Shown piece after piece: positions 55,780 to 63,532 of a stretch of DNA of 64,000 nucleotides. The notes under the pieces were generated by a model, which had not been told where the DNA came from, ran no database searches, and saw nothing but the letters and a program-made list of their open reading frames with translations. Positions within the stretch are counted from its first letter, which is position 1; each line of letters starts with the position of its first letter. Source of the stretch: Leeuwenhoekiella blandensis MED217 (lineage in GTDB: Bacteria > Bacteroidota > Bacteroidia > Flavobacteriales > Flavobacteriaceae); assembly GCF_000152985.1 (NCBI RefSeq), contig NZ_CH672395.1, positions 2,422,209 through 2,486,208 of the forward strand, written 5' to 3'. The position numbers and the translations under genes are program-made.

Positions 55780-56619
55780 CTATGGAATCCATTTTTTATC
55801 AAAATTAGGTTTTCTTTTTTCTAAGAACGCATTTCGACCTTCTTTAGCTTCATCGGTCATATAAGCCAATCGCGTTGCTTCACCGGCAAAAACCTGCTGC
55901 CCTACCATACCATCATCGGTAAGGTTCATGGCAAACTTGAGCATTTTAATAGAAGTTGGTGATTTGGCTAAAATTTCCTGAGCCCATTCAAAAGCAGTGT
56001 CTTCCAATTCTTCGTGCGGAATAACAGCATTTACCATCCCCATTTCATAAGCTTCCTGCGCAGAATAATTTCGCCCTAAGAAAAAGATTTCCCGAGCTTT
56101 TTTCTGCCCCACCATTTTCGCCAAATATGCCGACCCATAACCACCATCAAAACTAGTCACGTCGGCATCTGTTTGTTTAAAAATGGCATGCTCTTTACTG
56201 GCTAGAGTAAGATCGCAAACAACATGCAAACTGTGTCCTCCTCCTACTGCCCAACCGGGAACGACAGCTATAACTGCCTTTGGCATAAAACGAATTAATC
56301 GCTGTACATCTAAGATATTTAAACGGTGATAACCATCTTCACCTACATAACCTTGATCGCCGCGCGCTTTTTGATCACCTCCGCTACAAAAGCTATACAC
56401 ACCATCTTTAGGCGAAGGACCTTCGGCAGACAGCAAGATCACACCCACAGAAGTATCTTCCTGAGCGATATGAAATGCATCGAGCAATTCAGACGTTGTT
56501 CTTGGCCTAAAGGCATTACGCACTTCGGGACGGTTAAACGCAATACGCGCTACTCCGTCGGCTTTTTTAAAGGTAATATCTTGGTATTCTTTTACTGTTT
56601 TCCAGTCTGGCTTTTGCAT
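55780..56619 (-). CDS. menB: 1,4-dihydroxy-2-naphthoyl-CoA synthase
   Basis: Crotonase-fold enzyme of menaquinone synthesis that closes the naphthoyl ring. 279 residues from the ATG at 56619, normal for MenB. It shows RIAFNRPEVRNAFRPRTTSE, YSFCSGGDQKARG (oxyanion loop), PGWAVGGGHSLHVVCDLTLA, FKQTDADVTSFDGGYGSAYL and EAKEGRNAFLEKRKPNF. An in-frame start at 56658 would extend it by 13 unrelated residues. It follows the CvfB-like gene after 42 bases. Confidence 0.95.
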   Translation of the reverse strand: MQKPDWKTVKEYQDITFKKADGVARIAFNRPEVRNAFRPRTTSELLDAFHIAQEDTSVGVILLSAEGPSPKDGVYSFCSGGDQKARGDQGYVGEDGYHRLNILDVQRLIRFMPKAVIAVVPGWAVGGGHSLHVVCDLTLASKEHAIFKQTDADVTSFDGGYGSAYLAKMVGQKKAREIFFLGRNYSAQEAYEMGMVNAVIPHEELEDTAFEWAQEILAKSPTSIKMLKFAMNLTDDGMVGQQVFAGEATRLAYMTDEAKEGRNAFLEKRKPNFDKKWIP

Positions 56620-56661
56620 AATATGGTTGAATTGCTTGAGTGCATAAAGCTGCCTCACCTA

Positions 56662-57507
56662 TTAATTCTTGTCTTGATCTTTTAGCTTAATCCCGTCATT
56701 TGAGATCGTAATCATACGGTCTTTATATAAAGCACCGATTGCCTTTTTAAAAAGCTTTTTACTGATCCCAAAATACGCGTGAATATCTTCTGGCGAACTT
56801 TTATCATGCACAGGAAGAAAACCATCATTTTCTTTCAGTTCCTCATAGATAAATTGTGCATTGGGTTCGATGCTTTTATAACCTTCTGGCTGAAGCAAAA
56901 CATCGATCTTTTTATCTTCACGTACGCGCTTGATATATCCCGGTAATCTGTCGCCGATTCTGATATCTTCAAAAATCGTGTCTTTATGAACCAAACCTTG
57001 ATACTGCTCATTGATTATTACGTGAGCACCGTGTTCTGAAAAATGAGATACAAGGATCTCGACTTTATCATGTTTCTCAACAGTTGCATCAGAATTATCT
57101 AAAAACTTATTGAATTTTGAAGAACCTACAAGCCGGTTTGTGCGCTCATCAAGATACATATACACCAGATACCAACTGCCTTCTTTCATCGGTGTCACCT
57201 GATTAGAAAACGGAACAAAAAGCTCTTTATCTAATCCCCAATCTACAAAAGCCCCGATTTTGGTAACCGAAGTACATTCGAGATAAGCAAAACCATTTTT
57301 TAAAATATAAGGCTTGAGAGTGGTAGCAACAGGGCGCTCTTCATTATCTAAATAAACAAATACTTCGATCTCATCTTCAAGCTGAAAACCTTCGGGAGCG
57401 TATTTACCAGGAAGCAAAACTTCGTTTTCTTCGGCATCACGCAAATAAAGTCCCGGACTTACATCGCGATCAATAATCATTTTATGGTATTCTCCCAGTT
57501 CGAGCAT
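56662..57507 (-). CDS. CvfB-like S1 RNA-binding protein
   Basis: 281 residues with three S1-type units (EYHKMIIDRDVSPGLYL, VTKIGAFVDWGLDKELFVP, SEHGAHVIINEQYQGLVHKD) and a C-terminal winged helix (DIHAYFGISKKLFKKAIGAL, YKDRMITIS). This matches CvfB/YitL proteins, which in S. aureus affect virulence factor expression through RNA. A -7 box (TATTTTTG at 57525-57532) precedes it. It is the first gene of the pair with menB. Confidence 0.88.
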   Translation of the reverse strand: MLELGEYHKMIIDRDVSPGLYLRDAEENEVLLPGKYAPEGFQLEDEIEVFVYLDNEERPVATTLKPYILKNGFAYLECTSVTKIGAFVDWGLDKELFVPFSNQVTPMKEGSWYLVYMYLDERTNRLVGSSKFNKFLDNSDATVEKHDKVEILVSHFSEHGAHVIINEQYQGLVHKDTIFEDIRIGDRLPGYIKRVREDKKIDVLLQPEGYKSIEPNAQFIYEELKENDGFLPVHDKSSPEDIHAYFGISKKLFKKAIGALYKDRMITISNDGIKLKDQDKN

Positions 57508-57524
57508 ATGTATAATTTAGTCTT

Positions 57525-57532
57525 CAAAAATA
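57525..57532 (-). promoter_or_regulatory. -7 box (TATTTTTG) of cvfB-like/menB
   Basis: Exact TAnnTTTG on the minus strand, 17 bases upstream of the ATG. Confidence 0.55.
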
Positions 57533-57611
57533 GCAAAAATTGCATGATTACATCCGTAGCTTTTGCATTAGATTCCTAGGAAAGGCGCTTGTAATCGGAA
57601 ATCCTTATGCA

Positions 57612-57645
57612 TAAAAAAACCGCCATAAAATTTATGACGGTTTCT
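57612..57645 (-). terminator. Terminator downstream of DUF2853 gene
   Basis: Minus-strand stem AAACCGTCATAAA / TTTATGGCGGTTT with a central T loop and one mismatch, followed by a run of T. It separates DUF2853 from the CvfB-like gene. Confidence 0.8.
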
Positions 57646-57662
57646 AAATGTTGTTGTTGAGT

Positions 57663-58004
57663 TTAACTGTAAACTTCTTCTTTACCAAAATGCTTGGTTA
57701 ATAAGTAATAAACAACCGCTCTGTACTTATTGCGATTCGATTTACCATAATCTTCAATTACTTTATTGATTCCTTCCATCAATTGAGGACCATCGCTAAG
57801 ACCTAACTTTTTAATCAAGAAATTTTGTTTTACGGTCTCCAATTCAGACTCACTGCTTCCAGAAACTGTAGATGAATCCTGATTGTAGATTGATGGGCCA
57901 CAGCCTATGGTTACTTTGGTTAGCAAATCCATATCTGCATCGTGTCCCAGTTTTTCTTTTAGATCAGCCGCATATTTAGCGATCATTTCATCTCTTTTAC
58001 TCAT
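57663..58004 (-). CDS. DUF2853 family protein
   Basis: 113 residues, mostly helical, no signal or membrane helix. It shows MSKRDEMIAKYAADLKEKLG, DLLTKVTIGCGPSIY, LIKKLG and YRAVVYYLLTKHFGKEEVYS, all conserved in the family. Function unknown; the fold resembles a four-helix bundle. It is monocistronic, with a near -7 box (TATCTTTA) upstream and its own terminator. Confidence 0.85.
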   Translation of the reverse strand: MSKRDEMIAKYAADLKEKLGHDADMDLLTKVTIGCGPSIYNQDSSTVSGSSESELETVKQNFLIKKLGLSDGPQLMEGINKVIEDYGKSNRNKYRAVVYYLLTKHFGKEEVYS

Positions 58005-58078
58005 AAAATATTAGGTTAATTAAGAATTAAAATTTTTTGCTCACTAAAGATACATAAAATTCAAAATTTTTAGACAAA

Positions 58079-59794
58079 CTATCTTAAGTACTTAAAATAA
58101 CCTAGCAAAACCTTATCGTTCTCGATACGTGGCGTTTTAATTTCAAGCAGACAAGGCTGCTCTTGTTCTTTATAAAAAGCATCTTGAGCTGTTGCTAACT
58201 CATCCTCATTAGAGGCAGAAAAATAAGCCAGTCCAAACATCTTGCACAAATGAGATGCATCGAGATTATGTATCGTTTCAAAATAGGTTTCAAAAGCCTG
58301 CGAAGTCTTATCTCCCGGAAGAATTCTAAAAATCCCGCCTCCGGAATTATTCACCAGAATAATTTTAAAGTCTTTAGGTAAATAGGAATTCCATAGGCCA
58401 TTACTATCATAAAAGAAGCTTAGATCGCCGGTGATGAGCGTTGTGGGTAATTGACTTCCCACCGCAGCGCCAACCGCGGTAGAAGTACTTCCATCTATAC
58501 CACTGGTACCTCGATTACAAAAAACCTTTAAGCTCTTATCGATATCAAAAAGCTGCACATAGCGCACAGTAGAACTGTTTCCTAATTGCAGCTGTGTATT
58601 GGGTCGCAATCTTGACAAAATGCCATCAAAAGCTTTAAAATCACACCAAACCATATCTTTTATATATGCCTGATGCTTAGCATCGCGATGACCGCGCACC
58701 TCGAGCCATTCTTTTTGATAATCGCTTAAAGTTTGATTAGTCTGCGGTAAAAATTTATCCCAGAAATAATTTACAGGCACTTTAAAATGTTTATTCAAAC
58801 AGAAAAACGTGTCATAGGCTTTCTTGGGATCAATATGCCAGTGTTGCTCAGGCTGATATTCTCTTAAAAAGGCTTTGATCTTTTTAGAAATGATCATCCC
58901 TCCTATCGTGATCAAAATCTCCGGTTGAAGTTGTTTAAAACCTGCATCATCAAGCGAACCTATTATATTGTCAATTCGTGTGAAAAAATTGGGATGATGA
59001 AGATTGGATGTCGTTTCAGTAAAAACCAAAACACTTGGATCGTTGCCTAAACGATCTAAAAACTCTTGCTCGATAGTATTGGGCTGTAAAACACCAACAA
59101 TAACTAACTTCCGCTTTGCGGAATTCCATTTTTCTACAAACGGTTTTAAATAGGCTTCAGATAACTCTACCGTTTTTAAGGGCTCCTCAACAATGATAGG
59201 ATCTACAAGTTTTTCTTCGGTGGTATTGTAAAGCGGTTCGTAAAACGGAACATTAATATGCACCGGTCCTTGGCCAAAAACCGCTTCATTTAAAGCCTTA
59301 TTGATTTCCTGTTGATTGTGTTTTGTGGCCTCACGTTGCTTTTGAATAAGCTTAGGATCTGTAAGCGCAGTATCTGGGACATATTCAGAATATAAGTTGG
59401 CAGAATACAAAATGTGGTTCTCAAATACATTGCGCTGCCTGATTGTTTGTCCGTCGCCAATGTCAATACGCTCGATAGGTCGATCTGCCGAAATTACCAC
59501 AAGTGGAATATCACTGTAAAACGCTTCTGAAATCGCCGGGTAATAATTTAAAACCGCACTTCCTGAAGAACAGACTAAAGCTACGGGCTCTTGAAGTTGC
59601 TGTGCAAGACCCAATGCAAAGAACGCTGCTGATCGCTCGTCAACTATACTATACGTATGCATATCGGGATGATGAGTAAAGCCAATTGTGAGCGGTGCAT
59701 TACGTGATCCCGGTGAAATTACGACGTGGTTTATTCCTTTTTCGTTACAAAGCAAAACCACCGATTGGGCGACTGGTATACTAGAATATTTCAT
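58079..59794 (-). CDS. menD: SEPHCHC synthase (menaquinone pathway)
   Basis: Thiamine diphosphate enzyme that joins isochorismate and 2-oxoglutarate. 571 residues. It shows INHVVISPGSRNAPLTIGF, VCSSGSAVLNYYPAISEAFY, VISADRPIERIDIGDGQTIR, NRGTSGIDGSTSTAVGAAV and the ThDP site GDLSFFYDSNGLWN. It follows menF after 31 bases. The coding sequence at 59109-59123 carries the TTCCGCTTTGCGGAA palindrome variant. Confidence 0.95.
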   Translation of the reverse strand: MKYSSIPVAQSVVLLCNEKGINHVVISPGSRNAPLTIGFTHHPDMHTYSIVDERSAAFFALGLAQQLQEPVALVCSSGSAVLNYYPAISEAFYSDIPLVVISADRPIERIDIGDGQTIRQRNVFENHILYSANLYSEYVPDTALTDPKLIQKQREATKHNQQEINKALNEAVFGQGPVHINVPFYEPLYNTTEEKLVDPIIVEEPLKTVELSEAYLKPFVEKWNSAKRKLVIVGVLQPNTIEQEFLDRLGNDPSVLVFTETTSNLHHPNFFTRIDNIIGSLDDAGFKQLQPEILITIGGMIISKKIKAFLREYQPEQHWHIDPKKAYDTFFCLNKHFKVPVNYFWDKFLPQTNQTLSDYQKEWLEVRGHRDAKHQAYIKDMVWCDFKAFDGILSRLRPNTQLQLGNSSTVRYVQLFDIDKSLKVFCNRGTSGIDGSTSTAVGAAVGSQLPTTLITGDLSFFYDSNGLWNSYLPKDFKIILVNNSGGGIFRILPGDKTSQAFETYFETIHNLDASHLCKMFGLAYFSASNEDELATAQDAFYKEQEQPCLLEIKTPRIENDKVLLGYFKYLR

Positions 59795-59825
59795 TAAAAA
59801 TCAAAATTACAACAAAGCCAAAAGC

Positions 59826-60944
59826 TTAAAGAATGCTGGCAATAGTTTGTGCTTTATTAACAGTTTCTTCCCATTCGGCTTCCGCATTTGACGCCTCGGT
59901 TATTCCTCCTCCTACGTATAATGTAGCACGATTAGGTTTAAACTGCATACATCGCAAGTTTACATAGAGACTAGAAGTGGCTTTTAAGGTTTTATAGGCA
60001 AGATTCTCTACATTACGTCTGGATCGCGCTTTAGAAGCATCGGTAAGCATATTGATTTCGCCTAAAAAACCGGTATAAAATTCACGATCATAGGGCTCTT
60101 CCGTTTCAATAAATGACTTAGCCAAATCTCTAGGTAAGCCACAAACAGCCGGTGTTGGATGCAAAGCGCTTAAAAGGGCTTTGAGTGTATCTTTTTCCAA
60201 ATTCAATCCACCACTAATTTTAGTACGCAGGTGCAACAAGTTTCCTGCTTTGTAAGTCTCTCTATCATGAACCTTGAATGATTTAAAATCAAACGGCTTT
60301 AGTTTATTCACGATCTCATCAGTTACCAGTTGTTGCTCTTCCTGCTCCTTCTTCCCCCAATTCACATCTAGAGTTCCTTCAAAAGACTGTGTACCGGCTA
60401 AAGCCATAGTCTCCAGACTTCTTCCATTTAAAGCTAAAAGCGTTTCGGGAGTGGCGCCTAACCAAGTACCAACTTTAGGATGATGCCATAAATAGGTAAA
60501 AGCGGTTGTATATTTTTTGTTCAGTGCTAAAAATAAACCCACCGGACTCGTCTGCGGAATGCTGATGTTTTGCTTTCGCGAAAGCACCACTTTTTGCAAA
60601 TCGGCTTTCTGAATTTGAGCTACCGCTCTATTTACCAAATCAATATGCACTTGAGGATTTTCAGTCTGCCAAGTTACAGTAGAAGTAACCGGCATCTCGT
60701 CGCTTTGAGCTTCTAGTGTAAAAACTTCAGGAGATCCCGATAGCAATATTGCTTTCTTATCCCAATCAAAGGGTGCAAAAACAAAACCGCGTTCTTGAAA
60801 ATCTTCAGTAAATAACAAGCTGTCGTCCTCTTGAAAAAGCAAAGACACCTCTGTAGCTTCAGGCTTTCGGTATACTACAAAAGGTAAATGCTGGGCGTAT
60901 AGATCCTCTATTTTAGCAATAAATTCCTTCTGGGTCATGTTCAT
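59826..60944 (-). CDS. menF: Isochorismate synthase
   Basis: Converts chorismate to isochorismate for menaquinone. 372 residues, chorismate-binding fold: LQKVVLSRKQNI (catalytic Lys), WLGATPETLLALNGR, METMALAGTQSFEG-like core, EQQLVTDEIVNKL, HLRTKISG, LHPTPAVCGLP and EPYDREFYTGFLG (Mg ligands). The start ATG overlaps the thioesterase stop by 4 bases (ATGA). A perfect palindrome TGCTTTCGCGAAAGCA lies in the coding sequence at 60571-60586. A siderophore role is not supported by neighbours. Confidence 0.93.
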   Translation of the reverse strand: MNMTQKEFIAKIEDLYAQHLPFVVYRKPEATEVSLLFQEDDSLLFTEDFQERGFVFAPFDWDKKAILLSGSPEVFTLEAQSDEMPVTSTVTWQTENPQVHIDLVNRAVAQIQKADLQKVVLSRKQNISIPQTSPVGLFLALNKKYTTAFTYLWHHPKVGTWLGATPETLLALNGRSLETMALAGTQSFEGTLDVNWGKKEQEEQQLVTDEIVNKLKPFDFKSFKVHDRETYKAGNLLHLRTKISGGLNLEKDTLKALLSALHPTPAVCGLPRDLAKSFIETEEPYDREFYTGFLGEINMLTDASKARSRRNVENLAYKTLKATSSLYVNLRCMQFKPNRATLYVGGGITEASNAEAEWEETVNKAQTIASIL

Positions 60945-61366
60945 TTTTTGGGTAAGGCAATGGTGGTAAGTTTTACAAGAGAGATCAATTCGTCCTGTTC
61001 GTTGGTGATTTTAATCTCCCATAATTGCGTGGTACGACCTTTATGAATAAAAGTGGCTCGAGCAAAAACTTTTCCGCTGGCAATACTCTTTACGTGATTT
61101 GCAGAAATCTCTATACCGCGCACAAAAACTTTTGAGATATCTAGAAACATCATACTGGCTGCACTTCCTACACTCTCTGCTAAGGCTACCGAAGCTCCGC
61201 CGTGTAAAACTCCGTCAGGTTGATGTACCCTTTCATTTACCGGCATAAATGCCGTAAGAAAATCTGCACCAATATCAATAAACTCAATATTCAGTGTTTC
61301 CATCAATGTATTCTTACAAATAGCATTGCAACGCTTGAGTGCCTCTTCTTTATTATCTTGAAACAT
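60941..61366 (-). CDS. Hotdog-fold thioesterase (PaaI-like), candidate DHNA-CoA thioesterase
   Basis: 141 residues. It shows VHQPDGVLHGGASVALAESV (hotdog helix with the catalytic-type HGG) and ISANHVKSIASGKVFARATF, ending IALPKK. It starts the operon with menF and menD, so a role in removing CoA from DHNA-CoA (MenI step) is an attractive inference. PaaI-type thioesterases of phenylacetate degradation look similar, and no paa genes are nearby. Confidence 0.82.
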   Translation of the reverse strand: MFQDNKEEALKRCNAICKNTLMETLNIEFIDIGADFLTAFMPVNERVHQPDGVLHGGASVALAESVGSAASMMFLDISKVFVRGIEISANHVKSIASGKVFARATFIHKGRTTQLWEIKITNEQDELISLVKLTTIALPKK

Positions 61367-61505
61367 GTCTTATATATTAACGTTCTTAAATATGCTGCTG
61401 AAGCTTTATACAAGTTCCAGCTATTGCTTTAATTTGCTCTAAAGCTATCTAAGAAAAGAACTTTTAAACGGTTCTTATTATAATGGTAAAGATACTTAAA
61501 CCTAC

Positions 61506-62153
61506 ATGATGCGCGAAGAAAAAACCGTAAGCTATACTACGACAAACACCTATCAGACACTCAACACATTCACCCTCAAAACTGAAGTGATCTGGATGGT
61601 TTGTCACGGCCTGGGCCATTTAACCAAATACTTTTTAAACCATTTTGAAAAAATAGATTCTGAAAAGCATTACATCATCGCACCACAGGCTCCCAGCAAA
61701 TATTATCAGGACAAACGCTATAAATACGTTGGCGCTTCTTGGCTTACGCGTGAAAATACAGATATAGAAATCGAAAACGTACTAAACTACCTTGACCAAG
61801 TTTATACTTCAGAAATACAACCCAAATTAAATAGTCATATTAAGTTTTGCGTTATGGGTTTTTCTCAAGGTGTTTCGGTTGCAAGCCGCTGGATTAGCAG
61901 GCGCGCAATTTCGTGTGATTTTTTTATTGTGCATTCAGGAAGTATACCAGAAGATATCGATAAAGATACATTTAAAAAGACCAAAGGTTTTCTTACCTAC
62001 GGAAAAGAAGACGCACTTTTAAATAATTCCAGACTGAAGCAGCAAACCTCCTTAGCAAAAGAACTTTTTGATGAAAGGCTGAACATCCTTCCCTTTGAGG
62101 GTAAACATATTGTTAATGAGGAAATACTAGCTGAAATCTCAAAAAAGTTATAG
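61506..62153 (+). CDS. Alpha/beta hydrolase, carboxylesterase/phospholipase type
   Basis: 215 residues. The nucleophile elbow is CVMGFSQGVSVAS (G-F-S-Q-G), with an oxyanion part MVCHGLGHLT, an Asp in LTYGKEDALL and a His in PFEGKHIV. This is the Ser-Asp-His order of the carboxylesterase/phospholipase group. No signal peptide, so cytoplasmic. The substrate is unknown. A divergent gap of 139 bases separates it from the thioesterase. Confidence 0.85.
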   Translation: MMREEKTVSYTTTNTYQTLNTFTLKTEVIWMVCHGLGHLTKYFLNHFEKIDSEKHYIIAPQAPSKYYQDKRYKYVGASWLTRENTDIEIENVLNYLDQVYTSEIQPKLNSHIKFCVMGFSQGVSVASRWISRRAISCDFFIVHSGSIPEDIDKDTFKKTKGFLTYGKEDALLNNSRLKQQTSLAKELFDERLNILPFEGKHIVNEEILAEISKKL

Positions 62154-62430
62154 GTAAATAGTCCTCCGCGAAAGCTTTTAAGCATTCAATTTACAGTATT
62201 GAATAAATAGCGCCATCCTCGTTAGTCTAAAAAAACTTACAACACCACTTACAAAAAGCAAACGATTGTATTTTATCGATTTTATTTGCTTTTAATACTT
62301 GTAATTAGCTATCTTAGAACAAATTAGCCAAGAAGAAAATTGGTTTCAATTTCTTTTTATGTTTTAAATCGAGTATTCCTGCTCGATTTCTTAACGTTTG
62401 TTGTTTGTTTTATATTAGTTTTTAGTTGGT

Positions 62431-62463
62431 AATGAGTCTGATTTTAAAAAATCAGACTCATTT
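62431..62463. repeat. Perfect 15-bp inverted repeat
   Basis: AATGAGTCTGATTTT at 62431-62445 pairs with its complement at 62448-62462 with a two-base centre. It is followed by a weak T-rich tract, so it may be a terminator or an RNA element. Confidence 0.8.
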
Positions 62464-62590
62464 ACTTTAGACGAAATGCACATTTAGGCATTTGAACTGT
62501 AATTAAGTAAGAAAAATACTACTTTAAAACATTGATTGAGTTAGTTTTACCTGTGAAAAGCAACTTTCAAACTAACAAATACCTTGTGAA

Positions 62591-62662
62591 AATTGTACAA
62601 AACAACTGTTTTTTAATTGTATAAAACAACTATTTACTAATTATATAATAATTACTGTGTAT
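62591..62662. repeat. 24-base imperfect tandem repeats
   Basis: AATTGTACAAAACAACTG at 62591 is repeated as AATTGTATAAAACAACTA at 62615, and a diverged third unit starts at 62639 (AATTATATAATAATTAC). The period is 24 bases. Upstream of the LRR gene. Confidence 0.75.
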
Positions 62663-62736
62663 TTCATCGATTATAATTGCTTTTTAGGGTTAAACGGTAT
62701 TATATTTACGTTGTTAAACAAATTAATCAACCCACT

Positions 62737-63462
62737 ATGAAATCAATTTTTACTCTTTTCGCAGTAGCATTCCTAAGCTTATCAGCTTTTGCTGAGGTTT
62801 CTAGCAATCAGAAGCAAGCTTTAATTGATTTATACAACGCCACAAATGGTTCTGAGTGGAATACTACTTGGAATCTTGATGCTGATGTTTCTACTTGGCA
62901 CGGTGTACGCGTGATAAACAATAATGTGGTTGGTCTTAATTTAAGTATGAATAACCTCAACGGTCACTTACCAGAGTCATTAGGTGATCTTGATGCCCTT
63001 GTAACTCTTGAATTATTCTTTAATAGAATTCAAGGAGAACTTCCAAGCTCTATAGGAAACCTTAAAAATCTAAAAGTTTTAGTTCTTAACGGAAATATGC
63101 TAGACGGTAAGTTGCCAGAGAGTATTTATAACTTAACTAAACTGGAGCAACTAATGCTTACCAGCAATAATCTAAGTGGTAGTATATCTAATGACGTGAG
63201 TAAACTTGAAAATCTTGAAGTTTTGAATCTTTTTGATAACAACCTTAATGGTAACCTTCCATTAGCAGTTCTTAAATTAGAAAACTTAAAAGAACTTAAT
63301 CTTTCTAATAATCAATTAGCAGGCGTAGTACCGGCAGAGCTTAAGAATATGAAAAACCTTAAGACACTTGCATTAGCCTCTAATAATTTTGATAATTATA
63401 ATGAAGGTATAGCTTTCAAAGAAGACACCAATGCTACTTCTACATTAGCCTCAAACGAATAA
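62737..63462 (+). CDS. Secreted leucine-rich-repeat protein, plant-type repeats
   Basis: 241 residues from the ATG at 62737. Signal peptide MKSIFTLFAVAFLSLSAFA. An N-terminal cap (QKQALIDLYNATNGSEWN) is followed by about six to seven LRR units of 24 residues with the plant-like pattern N-x-L-x-G-x-L/I-P (NNLNGHLPESLGDL, NRIQGELPSSIGNL, NMLDGKLPESIYNL, NNLNGNLPLAVLKL, NNQLAGVVPAELKNM). It probably acts outside the cell in binding or adhesion. An in-frame start at 62677 would add 20 residues before the signal peptide. The gene lies beside an IS3 element. Confidence 0.85.
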   Translation: MKSIFTLFAVAFLSLSAFAEVSSNQKQALIDLYNATNGSEWNTTWNLDADVSTWHGVRVINNNVVGLNLSMNNLNGHLPESLGDLDALVTLELFFNRIQGELPSSIGNLKNLKVLVLNGNMLDGKLPESIYNLTKLEQLMLTSNNLSGSISNDVSKLENLEVLNLFDNNLNGNLPLAVLKLENLKELNLSNNQLAGVVPAELKNMKNLKTLALASNNFDNYNEGIAFKEDTNATSTLASNE

Positions 63463-63532
63463 TTTATTCCCCAAATCATAATAAATTAGTTTTAATGAGT
63501 CGTCCTAAAATAGGTTGACAGTTTTTAAAAGT

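Larger units (their letters stand above)
62154..62736. other. Long AT-rich non-coding gap with three hairpins and short repeats
   Basis: About 580 bases without a supported gene. It holds a hairpin with AGAAAATTG / CAATTTCT near 62336-62354, one with AAATCGAG / CTCGATTT at 62366-62389, and a 15-bp perfect stem (AATGAGTCTGATTTT) at 62431-62462. A block of 24-base imperfect repeats follows at 62591-62662. The first hairpins could end the esterase transcript. The final part presumably carries the LRR gene promoter (near-match TATATTTA). No tRNA or known RNA family is recognised. Confidence 0.6.
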
